A stretch of DNA of 64,000 nucleotides from an uncultured Victivallales bacterium (lineage in GTDB: Bacteria; Verrucomicrobiota; Lentisphaeria; Victivallales; UBA1829): assembly GCA_934661375.1 (NCBI GenBank), contig CAKUJH010000012.1, positions 23,542 to 87,541 of the forward strand, given 5' to 3'. A model generated the notes under the pieces. The model did no database searches. It had not been told where the DNA came from and was given only the letters and a program-made list of their open reading frames with translations. Each line of letters begins with the position of its first letter. Within the stretch, counting starts at the first letter, position 1. A program made the position numbers and the translations under genes. Of the stretch, positions 24,344 through 33,485 are shown in pieces.

Positions 24344-26791
24344 TTGAAAAAAATGCTGTCATTACTGGCTGGTGCGCTGCTGTTCAGCACCGTTTCCGGA
24401 GCCGAAAATCCGCAATGCTGGATGCGGGTGAAACTGCTGGAATCCGTTCCGGCAGTGGAAGGAACCCTTCAAAGCATGGTCATTGCGCCGCGTCCGCATG
24501 TCTTTCTCCGGAAAGCCGCATGGGGCGCCGACGGCGGAATCAAAGAGTTTCCGGTTCAGTTTCACAGTGTCATCGACTGGGATGCACTGGCGTCTGTTCC
24601 GGAAGTGAAGACCGGGACATACAGTCCCTGGATTGACATCACCAAACAGGTATACAGTCCCTACCGTCCGGACAGCCGCTGGTTTGCCAAGTCCCATACG
24701 TTCGGCACTTCCATGATTCACATTGCATTCTTCAGCCGTCAGAACGACAAACGCAAGGACAGACGTCCGATATTCAAGCGGAATGAAGCCGGAAATCTGG
24801 AAAAAATCACCGTGCAGGTCGAATTTGCCGCAGAGCCGAAAGATTCCGCAGTGGTACGCACGATCCGCGAAACGGAAACCGGCAGTGTCATTTCCATATT
24901 CGCAGAACCGGAAGCAAAAACGCCGGAAGAACAGTTCGCCACCGTGACTGAACGCACTGACCGGATGCTGACCGGACTGAAAGCCCTCGGACTGAAACAG
25001 GAAGCCCTGCCGCAGAAAATTCTGACTTCCGGACGGGAATATCCCGGACATTTCTATCCGCTGTTCAGCCGGGAAGCCATTGAAAAATTGAATGAACTCT
25101 ACCGTTTTCTTGGAATCCGTTCGATTCAATACAGCACAGTGGAGAAACCGGCGTCATTCCTGCAATATGCCTGGAAAACCAGCGATCCGGTGTTCACTGA
25201 GGGAACCCGTCCGGAATGGGTTGCCAATGGTCCGGCGGATTCCGGACTGAAGGAAAAAAGCCGTAATGCCGGACGCCGTATTCCGTCTTCCGGCGGCAAA
25301 GCGCATCTGATCAAATTCGGAGATGAAACCACAGTTCTGCCGGAAAAATTCCTGAAACAGCCGGAAGTCCGCGCAATGTTCACGGCTTTTCTGAAAGAAC
25401 GGCAGATTGACCCGAAGACGCTGGGGGCGGAATCGCTGGAGAAAGCCGAGCCGTTCACATCTATGGAGAAGGCTGTAACGCCGGAACTCCGCAGAAGATA
25501 TTATTACACGGCACTGTTCCGTTCGGAAGCGATGCTGAACTGGTATCGGGATATGATTGCCGGCATCCGGGGCGGAACGCCGGACCGTCTGATTGCCACC
25601 GGTGAAATCTGCTGGGAAAGTTCCCGCACATTCCCGGAAATTTTCCGAGCCTTTGAACTTGGAGTGTTCGACACTGTGTCCCACGAACTTTCCACCATGC
25701 TGTGGGTCATGCCGCACGGCGCGCTCTACCGTCTGATCGCCCAGCGCAGCGCAGCCCGGCGCGGGAAAACCGTTCCAGGCATACTGTACGGCAGTGAACG
25801 CGGACGTCAGCCGGATATTGTGGAGCTGGATTCCACCTCGGCATTGATCCACGGAATGCGCCATTTCTACTGGTACGGCTCTTCGCCGTTCCAGCCGGAA
25901 GGCATGAAGGAACTGCGTTATTATGCCGCGCTTCAGAAAACCAATCACCGGATTGCCCGGATGGAAGATCTGATCATTGACGGACACAGTTCCTTTGAGA
26001 AGCCGTCCGCTGCGCTGGTCAAATCCTATGCCGCGGAACTCTGGCAGCGCAATGCGCAGGATTCCCGTTTCCTGGAATTTGAACTGGCGGCGGCAGGTCT
26101 GGCGTGGAATCAGGTCGCCTTTGATATCGTTTCGGATGAACAGGCGATCCGGCATTGCGCGGAGTACAAGGTGATTTATCTGGCTTCGGATGTCGTTCCG
26201 GAAGCGGTTCGCCGCCGTCTGCTGGAATGGGTCAATGCCGGAGGAATTCTGGTGCTGACCGGGGATGCAGCCGCCACACGCAATGAATTCAATGAAGCCC
26301 TGCCGTTTGCCGAAGCCGCCGGAATGACGGAGCAGAACGGATTGCAGGTGAAAAATATCGGCAAAGGGAAAATCTGCCGGATCAGCGGTACACCAGGGAA
26401 AAATCTGCGGAACAGTTTTGAGCCGCTGGACCGTGCAGTTCCGCATCAGCAGGTTTTCCACAGAATCAGCAGAGAGGCGGCGGAACGTTATCTCGCGCCG
26501 CTGTCTCTGCTTCCGGAAGGCATTGATTCAGTCCGTCCCGCGGCCTGTTCCCGGAAGGGAATCGATGCCGGTTTCTATGAAGCGCGTGATCTGTCCCGTG
26601 CGGCAGTTCTGCTGGCGGATTATACGGAAAAAACAGTCAAACAGGTTACGCTCCGGCTGGCTCTGCACGGCACTTATTCTTCGGCATCCGATGAAACCGG
26701 CAGGAAATATCCGGCGGTCAAAGAGAACGGACGGACGATTCTGAAGGATATTCCCGTTGGCGCAAGCACTCTGCTGATTCTGGAGAAATGA
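24344..26791 (+). CDS. Large secreted protein, candidate glycoside hydrolase of unrecognised family
   Basis: An 815-residue protein with a signal peptide (MKKMLSLLAGALLFSTVSG, cut near 19). Residues 20-180 are a beta-rich domain with SPWIDITKQVY. Residues about 200-560 look like a TIM barrel, with a KFGDETTVLPEKFL motif (D327, E328) and SHELSTMLWVMPH. Residues about 600-660 resemble a GATase-like/beta-galactosidase trimerisation fold (VIYLASDVVPEAVRRRLLEW, GGILVLTGDAAA). It is paralogous to the next gene. The TTG at 24344 is chosen over ATG 24353 because AGGAG lies 7 bases before it. The GH assignment is inference. Confidence 0.72.
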   Translation: MKKMLSLLAGALLFSTVSGAENPQCWMRVKLLESVPAVEGTLQSMVIAPRPHVFLRKAAWGADGGIKEFPVQFHSVIDWDALASVPEVKTGTYSPWIDITKQVYSPYRPDSRWFAKSHTFGTSMIHIAFFSRQNDKRKDRRPIFKRNEAGNLEKITVQVEFAAEPKDSAVVRTIRETETGSVISIFAEPEAKTPEEQFATVTERTDRMLTGLKALGLKQEALPQKILTSGREYPGHFYPLFSREAIEKLNELYRFLGIRSIQYSTVEKPASFLQYAWKTSDPVFTEGTRPEWVANGPADSGLKEKSRNAGRRIPSSGGKAHLIKFGDETTVLPEKFLKQPEVRAMFTAFLKERQIDPKTLGAESLEKAEPFTSMEKAVTPELRRRYYYTALFRSEAMLNWYRDMIAGIRGGTPDRLIATGEICWESSRTFPEIFRAFELGVFDTVSHELSTMLWVMPHGALYRLIAQRSAARRGKTVPGILYGSERGRQPDIVELDSTSALIHGMRHFYWYGSSPFQPEGMKELRYYAALQKTNHRIARMEDLIIDGHSSFEKPSAALVKSYAAELWQRNAQDSRFLEFELAAAGLAWNQVAFDIVSDEQAIRHCAEYKVIYLASDVVPEAVRRRLLEWVNAGGILVLTGDAAATRNEFNEALPFAEAAGMTEQNGLQVKNIGKGKICRISGTPGKNLRNSFEPLDRAVPHQQVFHRISREAAERYLAPLSLLPEGIDSVRPAACSRKGIDAGFYEARDLSRAAVLLADYTEKTVKQVTLRLALHGTYSSASDETGRKYPAVKENGRTILKDIPVGASTLLILEK

Positions 26792-29487
26792 CCATGAAAC
26801 GAGTGTTTCTTCCATTGTTCATGCTGTTGTGCGGAGTTCTTTCCGCCGACAGCCCGAAGGTGTTCTTCCGTCTGAAACTGGACCAGGTCATGCCGGAGGG
26901 GCATCCGGTGCGTGCCGCGGTTTCCATTTTTCCGGATTTCCGTTTCTTTCCGTGGATGACTTTCGGAAAATTCGGGGTGGGGAAAGAATCCGGAAAAATC
27001 CCGTTCAGCACGGAATTCGCCGCCCAGATTCCCTGGAATGACATAACCGCGCGGGATATGTTCCGTGCCGGCGAACTGTCGCCGTGGATTGACATCACGG
27101 ACGAACTGGCGGTCGCCAAAGGGGAAACTCCCCGGCGGACGCCATTCCGGAAAACTCTCTGCATTGCTTTTGAGGATCCGCAGCTGCCGCTGCCCGGTCC
27201 GGGCAATGCACCGCGTCCGAATCCCATCCGCCGCGGAGGCAAGACCGACCGGGGAAATGTCCGGGGTGTGCGGGCCTGTCTGGAATTTGCTTCCGCGCCG
27301 GCGGAAAATGCAGTAGTGAAAAAGTTGCAGATTGCCTCGGATTCCAGCGTGATTTCCGTTGTTCTGGACGGTACGCTGGATGAGAAAAAGAAGCTGCGGC
27401 GGCTTTCTGAATTCACCCGCATCCGCAGTCTGGAAGAAGATTTGCGCGAAGAACTGGATTATCTTTGCCGGAATATTCCCGTTCCAGTGGAGACTTTGAA
27501 GCAATGCACTTCCGCCAGCTGGGTGCATCATGGATATCATTTCAATCTGTATGATTCCGGACTGGAAAAAATCCGGATGGCATCCCTGCGGCGGATGGGA
27601 TTCAATTACATCAACTGGTACATCACGCCGCCGGAAAACCGTAAACCGGATGGACTCAGTTTCCAGTTCATTGAATTTCCCACCGGACCGGAATGGCTGC
27701 TGAAATCGCCGTATCACCCTGTGCCGGACGAGGAAGCTATCCGGCAGATCCGGACGATTCTGGACCGCTGGTTTACGGAGTACGGGATTGACCGGACGCG
27801 CGAAGTCCTTTGCCGGGTCGGTGATGAAATCAAGCTGATTCCGGAAGATCTGCTGTATGCCGAAAAGGAATGTCCGGAACGTTTCCGCGCTTTTCTGCGG
27901 GAAAAAGAGGAGGCGGTCCAGGGAACGGAAAAACCTGTACGGCGGAAAGAAATCCGGAATGCGGCAGACGCCCGGCTGTATTATTTCAGCTGCATGTTCC
28001 GGCATCAGGAGACTCTGAATTTCTGGAAAAAATACATGTCGCTGATGCGCCGTGCCTTCGGGACAACCCCCGTCCGTTTCGGCATGGAAAGCTGCGGAAT
28101 TTCGTATGACGTCTGGCCGGATTATCAGGAAATGAGCGCGGTGCCGCTGATGGATTATTTCATCCATGAATTCACCTGCAAAATGTGGATTCCGCCGCAT
28201 TACATGGATCTGAAAGCGGCACGTTTCGCGTCCGCCGCCAAGTACGGGAAAGAGGAAGCCGGGGCGCTGATGGCGCCGAACCGGGTGGCAACGGAAACCG
28301 GAAATGAACTGACCGGAACGCAGGCGCTGTCGCGCGGATTCCGTCATGTGTTTTTCTACATGAGTTTTTCCGAAGACAACAGCACGCGGAATGACCGGGA
28401 ACGTCCCGTTGCCAGATTCAACCGGCGGTTCGCCGCACTGGAGAATCTGCTGCTGACTGCGGAATCGTCCATGAACACAGGCAGCATTGCGCTTGGTGTT
28501 TCGGAAGCGTCGGAAGTCTGGCGCAGCAATGACGACTGGCGTTCCACGCTGACGTTCAATCTGTCGCGCGGGGTGCAGACGGAACGGCATTTCCTGGCAT
28601 CGGCACTGGCGCGCACCCAGCTGCCGTTCGATTATCTGACCGAACCGCTGATGGAAAAATATCTTTCGCGGTACACCATTCTGATTCTGCCCGATCCGAA
28701 TTTGAGCCGTTCTGCCCGGAAATGCATGGCGGAATGGGTCCGGAACGGCGGACGGCTCCTCACGGTTGCCGGCAGTGCCGCACTGGATGAATTCAATCAG
28801 CCGCACCGTCTGCAAACCGATCTGAATGCAGGATTGTCAGATAAAGTAAAGATTTCGCGCGGAATGAGTTACGGCGAATACGACCCGGTTCTTTTCCGTA
28901 AATCCGCGTGCGGACGTCTGGCATCCGTTTCCGGAAAACCGCTGGATTGTTTCATCGCCCGTGAAGAATTGCAGGTTGAAAACGGAGACCGCGTTCTGGC
29001 TTCGTGGGAAAACGGTGCGGCCGCCGCGGTCGAACGCAAGATCGGCAAAGGAACCTGGATTCATCTCGGATTCCTGCCCGGAGCAGCAGCCGCCCGGAGC
29101 AGCAGTGCAGTTTTTCTGGAATCCATGAAACATTACTGGCAGCCGGAACTCCAAGCCGATCAGTACAGTCTGGCGCCGGAACTGATGGCGTTCTGCACAT
29201 CGCTGTTTCCGGAGGAAATGAATGCCCGGCGGATTTATGCGGACCGCATCGGAGTCGAAACCGCCTTGTTTGAAAACGGGAAAAACGGCGCGGTTATCCT
29301 GTCGGACTGGCAGTCCAGCGGACGGAAAACAGTCCGGGCGTTCCTGCCGCGCGGCGTCTGGCAATCCTGCCACACGGAAGACGGCCGGGAAATCCCGCTG
29401 CGAACAGACTCGCAGGGAATTCAATATTTTGATACGGAACTGACTGTTTCCCAAGTATTGTTCCTGAACCGGGAGAACCATAGATGA
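26788..29487 (+). CDS. Large secreted protein, paralogue of the preceding gene
   Basis: An 899-residue protein with a signal peptide (FLPLFMLLCGVLSA). Domain order matches its neighbour: a beta-rich N-domain with SPWIDITDELA, a barrel-like centre with CRVGDEIKLIPEDLL (D346, E347) and FIHEFTCKMWIPPHY, then a GATase-like part (ILILPDPNLSRSARKCMAEW, NGGRLLTVAGSAA) and a small C-terminal beta domain. The conserved GDE and HE motifs are the best catalytic candidates. It overlaps the stop of the previous gene by ATGA, and its own stop overlaps GH20 in the same way. A tandem duplication that has diverged in specificity is likely. Confidence 0.72.
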   Translation: MTMKRVFLPLFMLLCGVLSADSPKVFFRLKLDQVMPEGHPVRAAVSIFPDFRFFPWMTFGKFGVGKESGKIPFSTEFAAQIPWNDITARDMFRAGELSPWIDITDELAVAKGETPRRTPFRKTLCIAFEDPQLPLPGPGNAPRPNPIRRGGKTDRGNVRGVRACLEFASAPAENAVVKKLQIASDSSVISVVLDGTLDEKKKLRRLSEFTRIRSLEEDLREELDYLCRNIPVPVETLKQCTSASWVHHGYHFNLYDSGLEKIRMASLRRMGFNYINWYITPPENRKPDGLSFQFIEFPTGPEWLLKSPYHPVPDEEAIRQIRTILDRWFTEYGIDRTREVLCRVGDEIKLIPEDLLYAEKECPERFRAFLREKEEAVQGTEKPVRRKEIRNAADARLYYFSCMFRHQETLNFWKKYMSLMRRAFGTTPVRFGMESCGISYDVWPDYQEMSAVPLMDYFIHEFTCKMWIPPHYMDLKAARFASAAKYGKEEAGALMAPNRVATETGNELTGTQALSRGFRHVFFYMSFSEDNSTRNDRERPVARFNRRFAALENLLLTAESSMNTGSIALGVSEASEVWRSNDDWRSTLTFNLSRGVQTERHFLASALARTQLPFDYLTEPLMEKYLSRYTILILPDPNLSRSARKCMAEWVRNGGRLLTVAGSAALDEFNQPHRLQTDLNAGLSDKVKISRGMSYGEYDPVLFRKSACGRLASVSGKPLDCFIAREELQVENGDRVLASWENGAAAAVERKIGKGTWIHLGFLPGAAAARSSSAVFLESMKHYWQPELQADQYSLAPELMAFCTSLFPEEMNARRIYADRIGVETALFENGKNGAVILSDWQSSGRKTVRAFLPRGVWQSCHTEDGREIPLRTDSQGIQYFDTELTVSQVLFLNRENHR

Positions 29488-31133
29488 AACCGGAATTGAA
29501 TTTGTTTCCTGTTCCGAAAAAAGCGGAAATCACTGAATTCTGCGGCGGAACAGACCGCATTATGGAAGAAACCATTGACCGCAGTCTGCCGGATGAAGGT
29601 TACCGGCTGAGGGTCGGCAGAGAGGGTGTCCGGCTTGCCGGCGGATCGGAAACAGGATTGTTTTACGGACGCGGCACACTGGACAAGCTCCGCCGTCTTT
29701 ATCCGGAAGGATTGCCCTGTCTTGAAATCGAAGACGCGCCGGATTTTCCGGTTCGCGGTTTTCTCCTTGCCGGGGGCGGCAATCCGGAAACCATGAAGAA
29801 ACTGATTCTCCAGCTTGCCCGTGCCGGAATCAATGAACTGCAGCTAAAAATCCGGGATAATTTTCTGTTGTCCGGACATGAGGAGATCTGCCGCAAAACG
29901 GGTGTGGTCTGGACGCCTCAAATCCTGCGTGAACTGGATTCCCTGTGCCGTGAGAATCATATCCGGCTGGTTCCGTTCATCAATTCCTGCGGGCACTTTG
30001 AAGTTTTTCTGGAAGAGGAAAAATACCGGAAACTTGCGCTGTATCCGCATGGGGGATTCGCTTTCCCGTGGGGCGATGTTCCGGACAGCGGAACCATGCT
30101 GGCGATGAATGATGAATCCTTTGATTTCCTGACTGGAATCTATGAACAGATTCTGCCGTGTTTCAGCGCGGACACCGTCAACATCGGCTGCGACGAGACC
30201 TGGGAACTGGGTGATCGTTTTGCGGAATACTGCCGTTTCATCAACCGGATCGCCGAATGGCTCCGCCGCCGCGGGAAAAAATGCCAGATCTGGGGCGATA
30301 TCCTGCTGCAATGCCCGGAAGCCGTCCGGCTGCTGGACCCGGAAATCTCCATTCTGGTCTGGGGATATAATGACGGCTATCCTTTCGAAAGGAATCTGCG
30401 CGTATTCACAGAGCAGGGACGAACTGCGCTGGCATGTCCGGGAACCAGCAGTTATCTTTCCGTCTGCGGCAGAAGCGGCACCGCAAGACGCAATATTGAA
30501 AGTGCGGCGGAAGCTGCACGTGCGGTTTCCGCGCCGGGAATACTCAATACGGACTGGCAGTTCCTGGTGCGTCCGTGGTGTCTGATGTACGGACCTCTGG
30601 CACATGGTGCAGGAGCGGGCTGGAATCTGGATGCGGCAGTGCAGGCGGACTCCATGGCGGCGGAAGCGAATCTGCTGTTCTACAATGGAAAAGAGCCGGA
30701 ACTCTGCCGTTGGGTGGAACGCTTCGGTCATCTTTCGGATATTCTCGGAACGGAAATTGTGGTGGAAGACCGCAGTACGCTGTACTGTCTGTTCGAACAT
30801 CGTTTCAATCCGGAAACGATTCGCGCGTACGGCATCACCGAAGAAAAACTCCGGATGTTTGACCGGGAACTCGGCGAACTGCGGAATGCTCTGGAAAAAC
30901 TCCGGACCGCAACGCCGGAAGGCGCGGACGCCGTGACGGAACTGCGTCATGCGCTGGACCTTGCCGACATGGGCGGCAGAATGGCGTGGCGTCTGCTGGG
31001 CTCTGCAAAAAGCGGAACGGCGGAATTGAAGGCAAAGATTCTTTCCGATGAAGCGGCTCTCTGGAACCGTTATCATCCCGCCGCCGGACTGGAAAACGCC
31101 TTGAAATCACTGAACAGAATGATGGAGTGCTGA
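29484..31133 (+). CDS. Glycoside hydrolase family 20 beta-N-acetylhexosaminidase-like enzyme
   Basis: A 549-residue protein without signal peptide, so probably cytoplasmic. Residues 1-85 are a GH20b-type N-domain (FYGRGTLDKLRRLYPEGLP). The catalytic barrel starts at about 90 (FPVRGFLLAGGG) and has the GH20 Asp-Glu pair D237-E238 in VNIGCDETWELG; the Asp positions the N-acetyl group and the Glu is the acid. LVPFINSCGHFEVF corresponds to barrel strand 3. The last 130 residues are helical. It would release terminal GlcNAc or GalNAc from imported oligosaccharides. Its start overlaps the upstream stop by ATGA. Confidence 0.85.
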   Translation: MKPELNLFPVPKKAEITEFCGGTDRIMEETIDRSLPDEGYRLRVGREGVRLAGGSETGLFYGRGTLDKLRRLYPEGLPCLEIEDAPDFPVRGFLLAGGGNPETMKKLILQLARAGINELQLKIRDNFLLSGHEEICRKTGVVWTPQILRELDSLCRENHIRLVPFINSCGHFEVFLEEEKYRKLALYPHGGFAFPWGDVPDSGTMLAMNDESFDFLTGIYEQILPCFSADTVNIGCDETWELGDRFAEYCRFINRIAEWLRRRGKKCQIWGDILLQCPEAVRLLDPEISILVWGYNDGYPFERNLRVFTEQGRTALACPGTSSYLSVCGRSGTARRNIESAAEAARAVSAPGILNTDWQFLVRPWCLMYGPLAHGAGAGWNLDAAVQADSMAAEANLLFYNGKEPELCRWVERFGHLSDILGTEIVVEDRSTLYCLFEHRFNPETIRAYGITEEKLRMFDRELGELRNALEKLRTATPEGADAVTELRHALDLADMGGRMAWRLLGSAKSGTAELKAKILSDEAALWNRYHPAAGLENALKSLNRMMEC

Positions 31134-31136
31134 ATT

Positions 31137-32408
31137 ATGTTTGAACTGTTGACTGAAAACAATATTTCTTTTCCGGACGGATTTCTGTGGGGAACGGGAA
31201 CTGCCGGACATCAGATCGAAGGAAACAATATTCATTCCCAGCGCTGGAATGAAGAACTGGCAGACCGGGAACGCTACCCGGAAGTTTCCGGTGAAGCCTG
31301 CGGCAGCTGGGGACGTTTCGGGCGTGACGCCCAAATGGCGGCGGAATGCGGCTCGCAAGTCTACCGCTTTTCCGTGGAATGGGCGCGCATTGAACCGGAG
31401 GAAGGTCAGTTCAATGCCGCCGCGCTGAACCGTTATCTGGAATTGATGCGCGACCTGCAGAAACGCGGCATCCGCCGGATGGTTACTCTGCATCATTTCA
31501 CGCATCCCGCCTGGTTTGAGGCAAAAGGCGGATTCGGCAGACGTGAAAACACTGTCTGTTTTCTGCGTTATCTGGAATATCTGGTGCCGCGGATTGCAGA
31601 ACTGACGGACGGCTGGGTGGTGTTCAATGAATTCAACGGCGATCTGATTCCGGCAGAAAACAAAGCGAATTTCCTGTATGCCCAGGCGGACGCCGCCCGG
31701 CTGATCCGGAGTTATTCCAAAGCTCCGATCGGGATTGCCCATGCCTACACGCCGTTCGTGCCGGAAGAACCGGATGACGAATTTGACCGGATGGAATGTG
31801 AACGGCGCGACTGGGCTGCCAATCGTTTTTTCTTTCACGCCATCCGAACAGGCGAAGTGGTGATTCCCGAACGGGAAGCGGAACAGATTGACGGGTTGAA
31901 GGATTCCTGCGATTTCTGGGGAATCAATTATTATACGCATCATTATGTTTCGGCACGTCATCCCGGTGCTTTCCTGCCGCGTCCGGCGTGCGACCGCGTC
32001 AAAATGATCCGGAGTGATTTTTATCTGGAAGAATGCTGTCCGGAATATCTGCTGCGCGGTCTGCTGACTCTGCGGGATAAACCGGTCTGGATTACGGAAA
32101 ACGGCTGTGCCTGCAATGATGACCGGCTGCGGATTCTGTATCTGGCGCGTCATTTTTCCGCCGTGGCGGAAGCCATCCGGCGCGGTGTGGATGTCCGCGG
32201 CTTTCTGGTATGGACGCTGATGGATAATTATGAATGGGGATCGTATGAACCCCGGTTCGGGCTGTATTCAATCGACCGGACAACTTTTGAGGCACAGCCG
32301 AAACCGTCGGCGTCCTTTTTCCGCGAAACTGCGGAACGGAACGGCATAAATGCCGAAATGGTGCTGAAATATGTGCCGGAACTGAAGGATTTCAAGATTT
32401 ATACCTGA
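31137..32408 (+). CDS. Glycoside hydrolase family 1 beta-glycosidase
   Basis: A 423-residue GH1 enzyme, cytoplasmic. The N-terminal signature FPDGFLWGTGTAGHQIEG is clear. The nucleophile is E321 in WITENGC. The acid/base is E165 in VVFNEFNGD; most GH1 members have NEP here, so Phe replaces Pro. TLHHFTHPAWF and SYEPRFGLYSIDR also match. Length is slightly below the usual 440-470. It lies three bases after GH20, so it is probably the last gene of a four-gene co-translated run. Substrate is likely a beta-linked disaccharide; sugar identity cannot be told. Confidence 0.87.
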   Translation: MFELLTENNISFPDGFLWGTGTAGHQIEGNNIHSQRWNEELADRERYPEVSGEACGSWGRFGRDAQMAAECGSQVYRFSVEWARIEPEEGQFNAAALNRYLELMRDLQKRGIRRMVTLHHFTHPAWFEAKGGFGRRENTVCFLRYLEYLVPRIAELTDGWVVFNEFNGDLIPAENKANFLYAQADAARLIRSYSKAPIGIAHAYTPFVPEEPDDEFDRMECERRDWAANRFFFHAIRTGEVVIPEREAEQIDGLKDSCDFWGINYYTHHYVSARHPGAFLPRPACDRVKMIRSDFYLEECCPEYLLRGLLTLRDKPVWITENGCACNDDRLRILYLARHFSAVAEAIRRGVDVRGFLVWTLMDNYEWGSYEPRFGLYSIDRTTFEAQPKPSASFFRETAERNGINAEMVLKYVPELKDFKIYT

Positions 32409-32435
32409 TACAGAAACAATCAGTATCTGTATGTG

Positions 32436-32466
32436 AACGGACAGCGGATCAGGTCTGCTGTCCGTT
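32436..32466 (+). terminator. Stem-loop after the carbohydrate locus
   Basis: A perfect 10-base stem (32436-32445 with 32457-32466, AACGGACAGC/GCTGTCCGTT) lies 28 bases after the GH1 stop. The following sequence is only moderately T-rich. Confidence 0.6.
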
Positions 32467-32487
32467 CTGCATTCTGCATAAAAAGAC

Positions 32488-32539
32488 AAACCGCCGAACA
32501 GCCGGAAACATGAGATGTTCCGGTGGTATTCGACGGTTT
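32488..32539 (-). terminator. Long stem-loop ending the PTS IIA gene
   Basis: On the minus strand an imperfect stem (32514-32539 with 32488-32510; the inner part pairs CCGGAA with TTCCGG and the outer part AAACCG with CGGTTT) is followed by GTCTTTTTATG. Confidence 0.65.
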
Positions 32540-32555
32540 CAGAAGATTATGATGT

Positions 32556-33008
32556 TCAGCGGGACAGAATGCTGAAAATCTTTTCCTTGTCGGGAGACGC
32601 AGCCAGGATTTCCGTCATGGTCTCTTTGTCTTTGAGCGTTACGGAAATGCTGCCGAGAATCTTCAGATAGGCTTCCTGATCCTTTTCATCGGCGGCAAGG
32701 AAAACAATCAGCCGGACCGGTTCATTGTCCAGGGTGCGGTAATCGGTGATGGGATTCCGGCACAGACCGATGATCACCAGCGGGGCGGGGAAACCCGCGA
32801 CGCGGATGTGGGGCAGGGCAAGACCGTTGCCGATACCGGTGGTCATCATTTTTTCACGTTTCCAGATCGCTTCCCGGAGCTGGGTGTCATCCAGTGTGCA
32901 GCGGGTGGTGGCGTAAGTGATGATTTCTTCAAGAGCACTTTTTTTGGTTTCGCCTTCCAGCAGAAGGATCGAATCGGGCTGCAGATATTTGACGAATTCA
33001 GATTTCAC
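32556..33008 (-). CDS. PTS IIA domain protein (PtsN/fructose type)
   Basis: A 150-residue stand-alone IIA protein of the fructose/mannitol/PtsN type. The phosphorylated histidine is H67 in GNGLALPHIRV, and the second conserved part is PVRLIVFLAADEKDQEAYLKIL. The start is a GTG at 33008 with AGGAG seven bases upstream; the encoded N-terminus MKSEFVKYLQPDSILLL fits the family. No IIB/IIC genes are adjacent, so a regulatory PtsN-like role is more likely than transport. It is divergent from the trp operon. Confidence 0.9.
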   Translation of the reverse strand: MKSEFVKYLQPDSILLLEGETKKSALEEIITYATTRCTLDDTQLREAIWKREKMMTTGIGNGLALPHIRVAGFPAPLVIIGLCRNPITDYRTLDNEPVRLIVFLAADEKDQEAYLKILGSISVTLKDKETMTEILAASPDKEKIFSILSR

Positions 33009-33151
33009 GTTTTATCTCCTCTTCATATTTTGATTCAGCCGATAACATTTCGATTAATCTATCACTTTGAACTGCATTTTTCAAGAATAAATTCAGAAAA
33101 CCTTCATTTTTTTTGCAAAAATAAAAAAATCAGTTTTTTTGAAAAACGGGC

Positions 33152-33179
33152 TTGCATTTTCAGAAAAACGGAATATATT
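33152..33179 (+). promoter_or_regulatory. trp operon promoter
   Basis: TTGCAT (33152-33157), a 16-base spacer and TATATT (33174-33179) lie 31 bases before the first leader peptide. No other strong promoter is seen between here and trpE, so both leaders are probably on one transcript. Confidence 0.65.
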
Positions 33180-33210
33180 CTGCGGTATCGAAAGGATTTT
33201 TAAGAAAGTT

Positions 33211-33249
33211 ATGAAGCACATCGAAACATACCGCGCCTGGCGTTGGTAA
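33211..33249 (+). CDS. trpL: trp leader peptide 1
   Basis: A 12-codon frame encodes MKHIETYRAWRW and stops with TAA. Trp codons lie at 33238 and 33244, the latter just before the stop. It is followed by a 10-base-pair antiterminator candidate and a terminator, which is the classical layout of ribosome-mediated trp attenuation. AAGAAAG is the likely ribosome site. Confidence 0.85.
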   Translation: MKHIETYRAWRW

Positions 33250-33261
33250 TACTGGCTGTAA

Positions 33262-33363
33262 GGTCCGTATTGAGGTTTCTCAGTGCAATCATTGCTGAAT
33301 TAAATAAAAAATTGGAACTTGAATACGGATCATGCCGAAAAAAGGTGTGATCCGTTTTTTTTT
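33262..33363 (+). promoter_or_regulatory. Attenuator 1: antiterminator and terminator of the trp leader
   Basis: Terminator: 33325-33336 pairs with 33344-33355 (12 pairs, two of them G-U) with loop GAAAAAA, then eight T. Antiterminator: GGTCCGTATT (33262-33271) pairs with AATACGGATC (33322-33331), ten pairs with one G-U, and takes up the left arm of the terminator. The two folds exclude each other. Confidence 0.85.
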
Positions 33364-33377
33364 GACAGGATTTTGAA

Positions 33378-33461
33378 ATGAACATGATTTACAACAACGG
33401 CTGCTGGTGGTGCTGGTGTGGAATTCCCGAAGGTGTTCCGCCCGGTTTCACCTGCCGTTGA
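33378..33461 (+). CDS. trp leader peptide 2 (Trp/Cys-rich)
   Basis: A 27-residue frame with AGGA about 8 bases before its ATG at 33378. It begins MNMIYNNG and then reads CWWCWCG, with Trp codons at 33405, 33408 and 33414 and three Cys codons between and around them. It ends PPGFTCR with TGA at 33459. It lies 15 bases after the T run of attenuator 1 and is itself followed by a terminator. The repeated TGC/TGG codons make it a second sensor of charged tRNA-Trp, and possibly of tRNA-Cys. Confidence 0.78.
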   Translation: MNMIYNNGCWWCWCGIPEGVPPGFTCR

Positions 33462-33485
33462 ATCATGGCAGACCGATTTTTCAAC

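Noticed and set aside
25154..26461. 435-codon open frame on the minus strand
   Set aside because: Antisense to the 815-residue secreted protein; no ribosome site or domain.
26674..28815. 713-codon open frame on the minus strand
   Set aside because: Antisense to the two secreted paralogues, whose signal peptides, ATGA coupling and shared motifs show they are the real genes.
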